Positions 9,813 to 20,133 of a DNA stretch of 53,041 bases are shown piece after piece. The DNA comes from Flavobacteriaceae bacterium (GTDB taxonomy: Bacteria; Bacteroidota; Bacteroidia; Flavobacteriales; Flavobacteriaceae). The notes under the pieces were generated by a model that was not told the origin of the DNA, ran no database searches, and saw only the letters and a program-made list of their open reading frames with translations. The stretch covers positions 1-53,041 of the forward strand of contig JAQWNN010000028.1 of the NCBI GenBank assembly GCA_029268555.1, written 5' to 3'. Position 1 is the stretch's first letter, and each line of letters begins with the position of its first letter. Both the position numbers and the translations under genes were made by a program.

Positions 9813-12137
9813 CTATTTAGCTTTAAGTTTCGCAAAACGCAATAGAAGATTTTTCACTCCAAATCCTTTAAAAGCTATTGCTGCCTTTTTATCATTTCCA
9901 ATTCCTTCAATAGATTTAACGATCCCACACCCAAAACGAGCATGTTCTACCTCCATCCCCTCTTTTAAAACAAAGTTATCAGGAACACTTGCAGCGGTTT
10001 TACCGATATTAATTTCCCGTAACTTTGTTAGCTGAGAAGGTGTAGGGTTAGTGATTGTTTTTTCTTTCGTATATATAGGTTTTAAATTTCTTTTTTCCAT
10101 CATTTGATCTCCAAATATTGATGTATCCACTAAAGGTTTAAACTGATAATTGTCGTTGGGTATTATTTTGTTGATGTATTGGGGATCAATTTCTTCTATA
10201 AATCGACTCGGTTCAGCATCAATTAATTTCCCCCATCGGTATCTTGACAATGTATATGAAAGAAAAGCACGCTCTTTAGCACGAGTTAAAGCTACATAGA
10301 ACAAACGACGTTCTTCCTCTAATTCTAAGCGAGTATTCAGACTCAGTGCAGAGGGGAAAAGATCTTCTTCTAACCCTACAATATAAACATAGGGAAACTC
10401 AAGGCCTTTAGCTAAATGTATTGTCATAAGTGCAACCCGATCACTATTGGGATCATCGTCTTTATCTAAATCGGTAGCTAAAGACACATCTTCCAAAAAT
10501 TCAGAAAGACTTCCTGAAGTATCCGCAAGTTCTTGTTGCCCTTCAGTAAAGTCACGCATTCCATTTAACAATTCCTCTATATTTTCAATTCGGGTAATTC
10601 CTTCTGGAGTAGCGTCTTTCTTTAATTCTTGAACCAACCCAATTTTTTTGGTTATTAGATCAGCAATTTCAAAAGCATTTAAGCCCTCATTTTCAATCTG
10701 AAAACGCTTTATTAAGGTTGTAAAGTTCGATAACTTAGTTAAGGTTCCTGAATTGAGAGGGATACCCAATTCCTTGGCATTAAAAGCAGTATCGAATAAT
10801 GATAGCCCATGCTGCTTCGCATTTACTACCAACTTATCTACAGTAGTTTGTCCTATGCCTCGAGCGGGATAGTTAATCACTCTTTTTAAACTCTCCTCGT
10901 CTTTTGGATTAACAATTAGCCTTAAGTAAGCCAAAACATCTTTAATTTCTTTACGCTGGTAAAACGACAACCCACCATAAATTCTATAAGGAATATCTCT
11001 TTTCCTAAGTGCATCTTCCATTGCTCTTGATTGAGCATTTGTGCGATATAAAATTGTAAAATCAGCATTTTTAAGCTGTTCTTGCATTTTAAACTCAAAT
11101 ATACTTGAGGCCACATGTCTTCCTTCTTCTGCATCTGTTGCAAGTCTATTTAACTGAATAAGAGATCCCTCAGCATTTGAAGTCCAGACAATCTTATCTA
11201 TTTTTGTTTTGTTGTGATTGATGATGGAATTAGCAGCATTAACTATCGTCTTTGTCGATCGGTAATTTTGTTCCAATCGATACATGGCAACATCATCATA
11301 GTCCTTCTGAAAATTTAATATATTATTAATATTTGCCCCTCTGAATGCATAAATACTTTGTGCATCATCTCCTACCACACAAATATTTTGAAAGCGATCA
11401 GATAATGCCCTAACAATAAGATACTGCGAATGATTGGTGTCTTGATATTCATCCACCAAAATATAGCGAAAACGTTCTTGGTATTTGGCTAAAACATCAG
11501 GATGTCGATTAAGTAGTTCATTGGTACGTAATAATAAATCGTCAAAATCCATGGCTCCTGCCTTAAAGCATCGATTAACATATTCTTTATAGATAGCTCC
11601 CATTTCGGGACGCTTGGACATTGAATCCGCTTCTTGTAAATCAGTATTGTTAAAATAGGCTTTTACAGTAATAAGGCTGTTTTTAAAAGCCGAAATTCGG
11701 CTTCGAATTTGTTTGTATTTGTAAATATCTTTGTCTAGCCCCATTTCCTTAATAATTGAAGAAATCAATCGATCAGAGTCTTGAGTATCGTATATCGTAA
11801 AATTGGAGGGAAAACCGAGCTTATCTGATTCATGTCTTAAAATACGTGCAAAGACAGAATGGAAAGTACCCATCCATAAATTTTTTGCTTCACTTTCTCC
11901 AACTAATTTAGCAATCCTTCCTTTCATTTCTCGCGCCGCTTTGTTCGTAAAGGTCAATGCCAAAATTGAAAATGAATCAATACCTGAGGACATCAAGTGG
12001 GCAATCCTGTAGGTAAGTACTCTTGTTTTTCCAGAGCCTGCACCAGCGATTATAATTAGAGGTCCCTCCTTGTGAATTACAGGTAATTTCTGTGCTTCAT
12101 TGAGGGCGTTTAGGTAGCTTTCTGAAACTTTTTTCAT
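9813..12137 (-). CDS. UvrD/PcrA-type superfamily 1 DNA helicase
   Basis: AGAGSGKTRVLTYRIAHL, FTNKAAREMKGRI, VDEYQDTN, VGDDAQSIYAFRGA, MTIHLAKGLEFPYVYIVGLEE. Confidence 0.96.
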   Translation of the reverse strand: MKKVSESYLNALNEAQKLPVIHKEGPLIIIAGAGSGKTRVLTYRIAHLMSSGIDSFSILALTFTNKAAREMKGRIAKLVGESEAKNLWMGTFHSVFARILRHESDKLGFPSNFTIYDTQDSDRLISSIIKEMGLDKDIYKYKQIRSRISAFKNSLITVKAYFNNTDLQEADSMSKRPEMGAIYKEYVNRCFKAGAMDFDDLLLRTNELLNRHPDVLAKYQERFRYILVDEYQDTNHSQYLIVRALSDRFQNICVVGDDAQSIYAFRGANINNILNFQKDYDDVAMYRLEQNYRSTKTIVNAANSIINHNKTKIDKIVWTSNAEGSLIQLNRLATDAEEGRHVASSIFEFKMQEQLKNADFTILYRTNAQSRAMEDALRKRDIPYRIYGGLSFYQRKEIKDVLAYLRLIVNPKDEESLKRVINYPARGIGQTTVDKLVVNAKQHGLSLFDTAFNAKELGIPLNSGTLTKLSNFTTLIKRFQIENEGLNAFEIADLITKKIGLVQELKKDATPEGITRIENIEELLNGMRDFTEGQQELADTSGSLSEFLEDVSLATDLDKDDDPNSDRVALMTIHLAKGLEFPYVYIVGLEEDLFPSALSLNTRLELEEERRLFYVALTRAKERAFLSYTLSRYRWGKLIDAEPSRFIEEIDPQYINKIIPNDNYQFKPLVDTSIFGDQMMEKRNLKPIYTKEKTITNPTPSQLTKLREINIGKTAASVPDNFVLKEGMEVEHARFGCGIVKSIEGIGNDKKAAIAFKGFGVKNLLLRFAKLKAK

Positions 12138-12222
12138 AGAGGCCTAAAAATAGGGATTATCTAATTTCATACCTCACAATAAAGAATTAATTATAAACAT
12201 CTATATTTAAAAAAATAAAATC

Positions 12223-13506
12223 ATGCGTTCATATTTACTAATTAGTTTTTTGTTGCATTCATTATGTATTTTAGGGCTTAAAGCTCAAATTGATGAATCT
12301 TTATTTAATGAAGTTGAATCTAAGGTCATTGAATGGCGGCATCATATTCATCAAAACCCAGAACTATCTAATAGAGAATTTAAAACTTCAGAATATGTTG
12401 CTAAACATCTAAAATCATTGGGTATTGAAATTCAAACAGGAGTTGCTCATACTGGTGTTGTAGGAATCTTAGAAGGAAAAATGGAAGGAAAAGTAGTTGC
12501 ACTTCGAGCTGACATGGATGCTCTACCAGTAACTGAAAGAAATGATTTAAGTTATAAATCGAGGGTAATCTCCGAATTCAACGGGCAAAAGACAGGCGTT
12601 ATGCATGCCTGTGGTCACGATACTCACGTCGCAATTTTGATGGGAGTTGCTGAAGTCCTCGCAAAAAGCAGAAATTTTCCAGGAACAATAAAATTTATTT
12701 TTCAACCTGCAGAGGAAGGACCACCACCAGGCGAAGAAGGTGGAGCGTTATTAATGGTGAAAGAGGGCGTCCTTGAAAATCCAAAAGTTGATGCAATTTT
12801 TGGTTTGCATATAAATTCTGGTACTCATGTTGGTAAAATTACATACAAGCCAGGAGGTATGTTGGCAGCATCACAGCGTTTTGTTATTAATGTTAAAGGA
12901 AAACAAGCACATGGTTCAACTCCTTGGCAAAGTATTGATCCTATTGTTGTAGGTGCGCAAATTATCAATGGTTTACAAACTATCATCAGCAGAGAATCAG
13001 AACTTACAAATGAAGGTGCGGTAATTTCTGTAGGATCAATTCACTCTGGTATTCGATTCAATATAATACCCGAAAACTTAGAGATGATCGGAACTATTAG
13101 AACCCTAGATCGTGATATGAAAGAATTAATTCGAAATCGAATGCAAGAAATTGTTCCTGCTATTGCTGCTGCATATCGTGCAGAAGCAACAATTAATATT
13201 GTAGATGGTGCAGATATAACTTTTAATGACGAAGCCCTGACTAGAAAAATGATTCCTACTCTTCAGCGAGTAGCTGGAGAAGATAAAGTATTCGAAATAA
13301 ATGCCATCACGGGTGCTGAAGACTTTTCTTACTTTCAGAATAAAGTCCCTGGTCTCTTCTTTTTTCTGGGAGGAACACCCTTAAACATGGAAGAAAGAGA
13401 TGCCCCATCACACCATACACCATCATTTATTGTTGATGACTCAAGCATGCAATTAGGTGTAAAAGCATTATCAAATCTTGCCATAGACTTTTTAATGTTA
13501 AACTAA
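12223..13506 (+). CDS. M20-family amidohydrolase (secreted)
   Basis: Signal peptide; ALRADMDALPV, MHACGHDTHVAILMG, FQPAEEG, HGSTPW, AEDFSYF. Confidence 0.93.
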   Translation: MRSYLLISFLLHSLCILGLKAQIDESLFNEVESKVIEWRHHIHQNPELSNREFKTSEYVAKHLKSLGIEIQTGVAHTGVVGILEGKMEGKVVALRADMDALPVTERNDLSYKSRVISEFNGQKTGVMHACGHDTHVAILMGVAEVLAKSRNFPGTIKFIFQPAEEGPPPGEEGGALLMVKEGVLENPKVDAIFGLHINSGTHVGKITYKPGGMLAASQRFVINVKGKQAHGSTPWQSIDPIVVGAQIINGLQTIISRESELTNEGAVISVGSIHSGIRFNIIPENLEMIGTIRTLDRDMKELIRNRMQEIVPAIAAAYRAEATINIVDGADITFNDEALTRKMIPTLQRVAGEDKVFEINAITGAEDFSYFQNKVPGLFFFLGGTPLNMEERDAPSHHTPSFIVDDSSMQLGVKALSNLAIDFLMLN

Positions 13507-13531
13507 TTTACTTGAGTAATTATATCATAAA

Positions 13532-14419
13532 TTATATTTTTTTTGATTTATATTTTGCATGTTCAAATCCCATTTTCCACCATTTTTTCATTTGATATTT
13601 ATTGAACACTAATGAATTATTTGTTAATATTTTAGGGGTGTAAAACATCCTTAATTTAGCTTTGTAATCTTCAGCTACCAAATTGCCTATATGCATATTT
13701 TGAACAACAATACGTTCAGAGATAAAATTAAATACAGTGCTCAATACATCAAATGGATTTCTTGAGTGAGATCTATGAGTTTGTTGAAACTCTGTATCCA
13801 AAAGAATCGCATCAACATGAGTTGCACCAAGTGTGATTGCTTTTTCTATGGGAATAATACAGCCCAAACCACCGTCAGCATATTCACAATCGTCTTTAGT
13901 GGCTAATGTCATAAAAGGTACATAATTACAAGAAATCCAAACCCAATCGATAAAATCTGAATAGTTACACTCTTTCAATTTTTTGTACTCCACACTATTA
14001 CCCGTCAAATTTGCGACACACACTATAATCTGTTTATTACTCTGTTTTAAAGAATTAAAATCCTCAGTAGTAACCTGTTGCTCAATGAGTTGCCTTAAAT
14101 TATAACTTTCACCAAAGGTTTTTCTGCCTCGAATAAAGTTTTTCAAAACATTAAAATGATTTATTTTAATCCGATCAATCCCATTTTTATTTACTATTAC
14201 AAATGGATTATTACTAAAAATACTGGATTGATTGACTTGGGTGAATGCCTTTTTTATACTTTCTAACTTTCCTAAAGCAAGGTGAGAAATCAAGAGACTT
14301 CCAGTAGAAGTGCCCAAAAATAAATCGTAGGATTGTTTTTCCTCTTCTAATAAATATTGAGCTATTCCACCTGCAAAAGCTCCTTTACTCCCACCTCCAG
14401 AAATTACTAATGCGCGCAT
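13532..14419 (-). CDS. Patatin-like phospholipase
   Basis: ISGGGSKGAFAGGI oxyanion hole, LGTSTGSLL nucleophile elbow, YADGGLG catalytic Asp. Confidence 0.92.
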   Translation of the reverse strand: MRALVISGGGSKGAFAGGIAQYLLEEEKQSYDLFLGTSTGSLLISHLALGKLESIKKAFTQVNQSSIFSNNPFVIVNKNGIDRIKINHFNVLKNFIRGRKTFGESYNLRQLIEQQVTTEDFNSLKQSNKQIIVCVANLTGNSVEYKKLKECNYSDFIDWVWISCNYVPFMTLATKDDCEYADGGLGCIIPIEKAITLGATHVDAILLDTEFQQTHRSHSRNPFDVLSTVFNFISERIVVQNMHIGNLVAEDYKAKLRMFYTPKILTNNSLVFNKYQMKKWWKMGFEHAKYKSKKI

Positions 14420-14486
14420 GTATTAATATTCAGGTTTACTAATTAAATTTACACTTTAATTTAACTGAATAAAAATAAAAATTAAT

Positions 14487-16586
14487 ATGAATTTGATGCA
14501 AACCGCACTAGTTTATTTAAAAGGTGTAGGTCCCGAGCGTGCGCGTTTGCTTAAAGAAGAATTACAACTTAGAACCTACCAAGACCTTTTACATTTTTTC
14601 CCAAATCGCTACATCGACAGAAGTCGTTTTTATCAAATCAATAAGCTTCCTCAAAACAATGCAGAAATCCAAATCAAAGGTCAAATTACTTCAGTTACTT
14701 ATATTCAACAAAAACGAGGAAAGCGAATGATTGCAAGTTTTGAAGATGAAACAGGAAGCATTGAATTGGTTTGGTTTCAGGGGCATAAGTGGATTCGAGA
14801 TCAATTAAAAATAAATGAAGCTTACATAATTTTTGGACGTTTGAATTGGTTCAAAGGAAAGGTAAGTATGCCTCACCCAGAATTAGAATTAGAGCGTAAT
14901 TTTCAGAAAAACTTGGAGATTTCATTTTATCCTATTTACCCTTCCTCAGAAAAACTTATAAATAAAGGCCTTTCACAAAAAGTGACACAAAAGATGGTCT
15001 TTCAACTATTAAATCTCCAGACTACCCCTTTTTCTGAAACCCTCCCTTCAGTTTTATTAAACCAATATAAATTAATTCCAAAAGATACTGCAATACGTCA
15101 AATCCATTTCCCAGCAAATCAGCAACTCTTAACTCGAGCACAGATGCGCTTAAAATTTGAAGAGTTTTTCTATATGCAAATTCAATTATTGCTCAAAAAT
15201 CAACAGCGAAAACAAAAGATTAAGGGACATAATTTCAAGAAAGTAGGAAAGAATTTTAATGATTTTTTCAGACATCACCTCTCATTTGAATTAACTAATT
15301 CACAAAAAAAAGTAATTAAAGAAATTAGAATTGATTTGGGTACTGGTAGACAGATGAACCGAATTCTTCAAGGAGATGTGGGTTCAGGAAAGACCGTGGT
15401 AGCTTTGCTCATAATGTTGATTGCATTAGATAATGATTTTCAAGCGTGTCTTGTAGCTCCTACAGAGATTTTAACACAACAACATTATCAATCTTTAGCT
15501 GAGCAACTCAAAAAATTAAATATCTCCGTTGCTTTATTAACAGGAAGTAGCACTAAAAAAGAGCGTCAAGTTATCCATAATGGACTAAAAAGTGGTGAAT
15601 TGAATATTTTGATTGGTACTCATGCTATTTTTGAGGACACAGTTCAATTCAAGAGATTAGGTTTAGCAATTATTGATGAACAGCATCGATTTGGGGTTGC
15701 ACAAAGAGCTAAACTTTGGCGAAAAAACGAAGTCCCACCTCACGTATTGGTCATGACAGCTACACCTATCCCAAGGACACTAGCTATGAGTCTTTACGGG
15801 GATTTAGACCTTTCTGTAATTAATGAACTTCCCCCAGGAAGAAAAAAAATTAAAACCTTACATCGTAACGATTCCAATCGCCTGAAAGTCTTTACATTTA
15901 TAAAAAAACAAATTGCCTTGGGTCGGCAAGTATATATTGTATATCCTCTCATTCAAGAATCTTCAAAACTGGATTATAAAGATTTGATGGATGGTTTCGA
16001 GAGTTTGTCAAGGAGTTTTCCCATTCCAAAGTATCAAATCAGTATTATTCATGGACAGATGAAATCCGAAGATAAGACCTATGAGATGGAACGATTCGTC
16101 AAAGGAGAGACTCAAATAATGGTTGCCACTACTGTGATTGAAGTGGGAGTGAATGTACCGAATGCTTCTGCAATTATTATTGAAAGTGCAGAACGATTTG
16201 GATTATCCCAACTTCATCAGCTAAGAGGTCGTGTAGGCAGAGGAGCTGATCAGAGCTATTGTATACTCATGACGGGGTCAAAACTTAGTCGAGAGGCCCA
16301 AACACGAATGGAAACAATGACTAGAAGTGATGACGGTTTTGAAATTGCGGAAGTAGATTTAAAGCTTCGTGGTCCTGGAAATATTATGGGAACACAACAA
16401 AGTGGAATTCTTCAATTTAAAATTGCTGATTTAATTAAAGACCAGTCAATTCTAAAAGCAGCTAGAGAAGGGGCTTTACGAATATTAAAACAAGATTCTT
16501 CATTAAAAGATTCTGATCATCAATGCATTAAGCGAACTCTTTCCGAATTAAAATTTGATTCTAATATTTGGAATTTCATTAGCTGA
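14487..16586 (+). CDS. recG: ATP-dependent DNA helicase RecG
   Basis: GDVGSGKTVVALL, IIDEQHRFGVAQR, MTATPIPRTLAM, LRGRVGRG, LRGPGNIMGTQQSG. Confidence 0.97.
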   Translation: MNLMQTALVYLKGVGPERARLLKEELQLRTYQDLLHFFPNRYIDRSRFYQINKLPQNNAEIQIKGQITSVTYIQQKRGKRMIASFEDETGSIELVWFQGHKWIRDQLKINEAYIIFGRLNWFKGKVSMPHPELELERNFQKNLEISFYPIYPSSEKLINKGLSQKVTQKMVFQLLNLQTTPFSETLPSVLLNQYKLIPKDTAIRQIHFPANQQLLTRAQMRLKFEEFFYMQIQLLLKNQQRKQKIKGHNFKKVGKNFNDFFRHHLSFELTNSQKKVIKEIRIDLGTGRQMNRILQGDVGSGKTVVALLIMLIALDNDFQACLVAPTEILTQQHYQSLAEQLKKLNISVALLTGSSTKKERQVIHNGLKSGELNILIGTHAIFEDTVQFKRLGLAIIDEQHRFGVAQRAKLWRKNEVPPHVLVMTATPIPRTLAMSLYGDLDLSVINELPPGRKKIKTLHRNDSNRLKVFTFIKKQIALGRQVYIVYPLIQESSKLDYKDLMDGFESLSRSFPIPKYQISIIHGQMKSEDKTYEMERFVKGETQIMVATTVIEVGVNVPNASAIIIESAERFGLSQLHQLRGRVGRGADQSYCILMTGSKLSREAQTRMETMTRSDDGFEIAEVDLKLRGPGNIMGTQQSGILQFKIADLIKDQSILKAAREGALRILKQDSSLKDSDHQCIKRTLSELKFDSNIWNFIS

Positions 16587-16605
16587 AAATCGTGAGATAG
16601 ATTCT

Positions 16606-16613
16606 TATATTTG
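16606..16613 (+). promoter_or_regulatory. Candidate -7 box TATATTTG upstream of pheT
   Basis: Exact TAnnTTTG match 29 nt upstream of the TTG start; no clear -33 TTG seen. Confidence 0.4.
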
Positions 16614-16641
16614 CACCAACAATAATATAAAATTATTTTTC

Positions 16642-19050
16642 TTGAAAATATCTTACAACTGGTTACAACAGTTTATAAAATTAGATCTTCCTAAAGAGGA
16701 AATTAGCATGATGCTCACAGATTTAGGCCTGGAAGTTGAGAACATGCAAAATTTTGAAAGCATTAAAGGAGCTCTTGAAGGCGTAGTTGTTGGAGAAATA
16801 TTAAGTTGCATACCTCATCCCAATGCTGATCGTCTTAAAAAAACAGAAGTAGCTTTAGGTGGTGATGTTGTGGTTCCAATTGTTTGTGGAGCACCCAATG
16901 TTGCAAAAGGACAGAAAGTATTGGTGGCGACTTTGGGAACTGTACTCAATTTTCAAGACGGTAAAGAACTCAAAATAGCCAAGAGTAAAATTCGAGGAGA
17001 AGTCAGTATGGGTATGATCTGTGCTGAAGACGAATTAGGATTAGGAGAAGATCACGATGGAATACTTGTTCTAGATAATTCAGAATGTATAGGAACACCT
17101 GCTGCAGCTATATTTAAAGTTGAAAAAGACACTGTATATGAAATTGGTTTAACACCAAATCGTGCGGATGCTATGAGTCATTTTGGTGTAGCAAGAGATC
17201 TAAAAGCCTTATGCATGCACCGTCAGATTCCCTTTGAATGGTCTTTTCCCGAAACCTCTTCTTTTCAAGTCGATAATAATCAAAAGGTAATACCTGTAAG
17301 TGTAGAATCCACCGAAAAATGCAGTCAATACTATGGATTGACAATTTCTAATATCGAAATAGCTCCATCTCCCCTTTGGCTTCAAAATCGACTTAAGGCT
17401 ATTGGGATTAATCCGAAAAACAACATAGTTGATGTAACCAATTACGTCATGCATGAATTAGGTCAGCCATTACATGCTTTTGATGCAAATAAAATTCAAA
17501 ATCAAATTATCGTTAAAACTTTTTCTGAAGGAACTGCTTTTTCCACTTTAGACAATGTAGAAAGAAAATTACAAGCTGATGATTTAATAGTGGGTGATGA
17601 AAAAGAAGGACATTGTATTGCTGGTGTCTTTGGTGGAATAGATTCTGGAGTAAATGATAACACCAAATCTATTTTCCTTGAAAGTGCTTATTTTGATCCT
17701 ATCAGTATCCGCAAAACGGCTAAATATCATGGACTAAATACCGATGCTTCATTTCGATTTGAACGTGGAATTGATCCTGAAATTGGGATTACGGCTTTAA
17801 AACGTGCATCAATTCTAATCAAACAACTTACAGGAGGTACTATTTCTAGCGAAATTCAAGAATTTTCTAATCCACTAAACGAGGCTGTTCAAATTTTTCT
17901 CAGCTATGAAAAGTTAGAAAAAACTATAGGGCAGAAGATTGACGAAAAGGATTTAAACACCATTTTAAATGGATTAGAAATTAAAATAAATAATGTGTCT
18001 GAAACAGGTATTGGAATGACTATTCCTAGATATCGGGTAGATGTAACACGACCGGCTGATGTTATTGAAGAAATATTAAGAGTATATGGTTATAATCGAT
18101 TAGAAGAAAAACCCTTGACTTTTGAAGCCAATCCAGAATATCAGTGGAAAAGTGTTAATAAACTTGAAAATACTGCTGCTTTAAAACTTTCTAGCCTTGG
18201 ATTTTATGAGATCTTAAATAATTCTCTGGCGTCTCCAGATTATAAAGCTGATTTTTACGATAGTATCTACTTAGTTAATCCATTGGGTAAAGAATTATCC
18301 AAAATGAGACAGTCTTTAATTCATCAAGCATTAGAAGTTGTTTCCTTCAATTTAAACAGACAAAATAAACAGCTCAAATTATATGAATTTGGAAATGTTT
18401 ATGGTAAAAATAATGATGAATTTATTGAAGAGAAACGTCTGAGTATTACCCTCTCAGGATCAGTATTTAATGACCATTGGGAAAGAAAAGATCAGACGGA
18501 CCCCTTCTTTTACATGAAAGGAATGCTAACTGATTTTTTTCAAACCTTAGGCTTTCATGATTTACAATTTGAAGCAGTAAATAACTCTCATTTTGAAATG
18601 GCTTTTTCTTTAGTTAATCATAAAAAAACCTATGGAACCTTTGGTTTGATATCTTCAGAATTAAAAAAAGAATTTGGAATTGATCAAAATATTTATTTGG
18701 CAGAGCTAAACTGGCGTGAACTCACTCAAAATGCTTTTTCTATGCCTATTTTATTTGAAGAAGTTGCCAAATTCCCAACTATTAGTCGAGACTTTGCTTT
18801 AATGCTCGATCAAGATGTTGCGTTTAAAGAACTTCAGGAGATCGCCTTTAAAATAGAACGGAAAATTTTAAAATGTGTAACTCTTTTTGATGTTTATGAA
18901 GGAAAAAACATTCCTGAGGGGAAGAAATCATATGGGATAAACTTCACCTTTCAAGATAGAAATAAGACTTTAACAGATAAGCAGGTGGATAAAGTAATGG
19001 AAAAATTTTTGAAAAACTTCAAGAAAAACTTTCAAGTAGAACTCCGTTAA
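16642..19050 (+). CDS. pheT: Phenylalanine--tRNA ligase beta subunit, probable TTG start
   Basis: LKISYNWLQQFIKLDLP at 16642 matches the expected PheT N-terminus with a TTG start; later TPNRADAMSHFGVARDL and C-terminal FDX-ACB domain. The ORF track start at 16555 overlaps recG. Confidence 0.95.
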   Translation: MKISYNWLQQFIKLDLPKEEISMMLTDLGLEVENMQNFESIKGALEGVVVGEILSCIPHPNADRLKKTEVALGGDVVVPIVCGAPNVAKGQKVLVATLGTVLNFQDGKELKIAKSKIRGEVSMGMICAEDELGLGEDHDGILVLDNSECIGTPAAAIFKVEKDTVYEIGLTPNRADAMSHFGVARDLKALCMHRQIPFEWSFPETSSFQVDNNQKVIPVSVESTEKCSQYYGLTISNIEIAPSPLWLQNRLKAIGINPKNNIVDVTNYVMHELGQPLHAFDANKIQNQIIVKTFSEGTAFSTLDNVERKLQADDLIVGDEKEGHCIAGVFGGIDSGVNDNTKSIFLESAYFDPISIRKTAKYHGLNTDASFRFERGIDPEIGITALKRASILIKQLTGGTISSEIQEFSNPLNEAVQIFLSYEKLEKTIGQKIDEKDLNTILNGLEIKINNVSETGIGMTIPRYRVDVTRPADVIEEILRVYGYNRLEEKPLTFEANPEYQWKSVNKLENTAALKLSSLGFYEILNNSLASPDYKADFYDSIYLVNPLGKELSKMRQSLIHQALEVVSFNLNRQNKQLKLYEFGNVYGKNNDEFIEEKRLSITLSGSVFNDHWERKDQTDPFFYMKGMLTDFFQTLGFHDLQFEAVNNSHFEMAFSLVNHKKTYGTFGLISSELKKEFGIDQNIYLAELNWRELTQNAFSMPILFEEVAKFPTISRDFALMLDQDVAFKELQEIAFKIERKILKCVTLFDVYEGKNIPEGKKSYGINFTFQDRNKTLTDKQVDKVMEKFLKNFKKNFQVELR

Positions 19051-19113
19051 TTACTTATTATTAAAGAATTATTTATTTTGACATTTTTTGTTTTATTTTT
19101 GTAAAAATGAAAC

Positions 19114-19806
19114 ATGATGATGAAGCTGAATTTTTTAAATAAAACAAATATCGAAGAGGTATTATCAAGTGAACGCGAAAAATATTTTACGAACACTCAG
19201 TCCTCTGAATCCCTTTCAGATCTATTTGATAAATTAGACATCAAAACACAAAATGATTTTGATTTTGATGAACTAGAAAGTAAACACATTTACCATCTGG
19301 ATCAAATCCGTGTAGTTTGTATTCACTACCGTTTGCGCTTTTTAGATATTAAATACTTCAAAGGAAAACTCCCCGAAAGTGCTCATGAAGCAATCGATTC
19401 CATTGAAAAAACACACAATACAGTGCTATCAGATTTTAAAATTATGGCTCCATCGGTACTTTTTAGATTAGAAAAAAAAGATGATCCCCTCCTTTTTGTA
19501 CCCTTAGGTAATAGTTACTTTTATTTAGTTCATAAATGGGGCAATGATTTACATCCCTTTCGAAAGATCATGATGTGGTCATTTAAAAGTATTCGGAATC
19601 TTCTTTTATCTTTGCTGGGGTTAAGTTGGATTGCAACTGAGCTAACCCCAATGGGATTATTTACTAAAAATCCTGATTCAGCATCATATTGGATGCTTTA
19701 CTTCTTCATGTTTAAAGCCATTGCTTCAATTGTTTTATTTTATGGTTTCGCAATGGGCAAAAACTTTAATCCTGCAATTTGGAATAGTAAATACAATAAA
19801 TCTTAA
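19114..19806 (+). CDS. Conserved hypothetical protein with C-terminal TM helices
   Basis: Open ORF; hydrophobic segments IRNLLLSLLGLSWIA and YFFMFKAIASIVLFYGFAM. Confidence 0.65.
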   Translation: MMMKLNFLNKTNIEEVLSSEREKYFTNTQSSESLSDLFDKLDIKTQNDFDFDELESKHIYHLDQIRVVCIHYRLRFLDIKYFKGKLPESAHEAIDSIEKTHNTVLSDFKIMAPSVLFRLEKKDDPLLFVPLGNSYFYLVHKWGNDLHPFRKIMMWSFKSIRNLLLSLLGLSWIATELTPMGLFTKNPDSASYWMLYFFMFKAIASIVLFYGFAMGKNFNPAIWNSKYNKS

Positions 19807-19814
19807 ATGAAATT

Positions 19815-20036
19815 ATGTCACGTAAAGATTTTTATCATTTATTTACTGGCTCTTCAATTGAAGTACTTAGGATTAAAGATCTCCTTATCCAAGAAAATAT
19901 TATTCCTGTAATTAAGGATGAGGAAGAATCTGCAAGACTTGCCGGTTTTGGATTAACCAATCTATTTACCCAGGACGTTTACGTTCATATTGATGAGATT
20001 GAAAAAGCAAAAAAAGTACTCACTCCTCTTTCTTAA
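19815..20036 (+). CDS. DUF2007-like putative signal-transducing protein
   Basis: GSSIEVLRIKDLLIQENIIPVIKDEEESARLAGFG...VYVHIDEIEKAKKVL resembles DUF2007. Confidence 0.7.
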   Translation: MSRKDFYHLFTGSSIEVLRIKDLLIQENIIPVIKDEEESARLAGFGLTNLFTQDVYVHIDEIEKAKKVLTPLS

Positions 20037-20133
20037 GCTTTCTTTATTTTATACTTTGCATAAAATCAAATTTAATGACTTACTTTTCTTGTCAAGGTGA
20101 GATAAATTCATTAATCCTTTAAAATATAAAATA

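Noticed and set aside
19107-19142. 11-codon ORF ATGAAACATGATGATGAAGCTGAATTTTTTAAATAA overlapping the start of 19114-19806
   Set aside because: Too short, and overlaps the real gene start out of frame; no support beyond chance.
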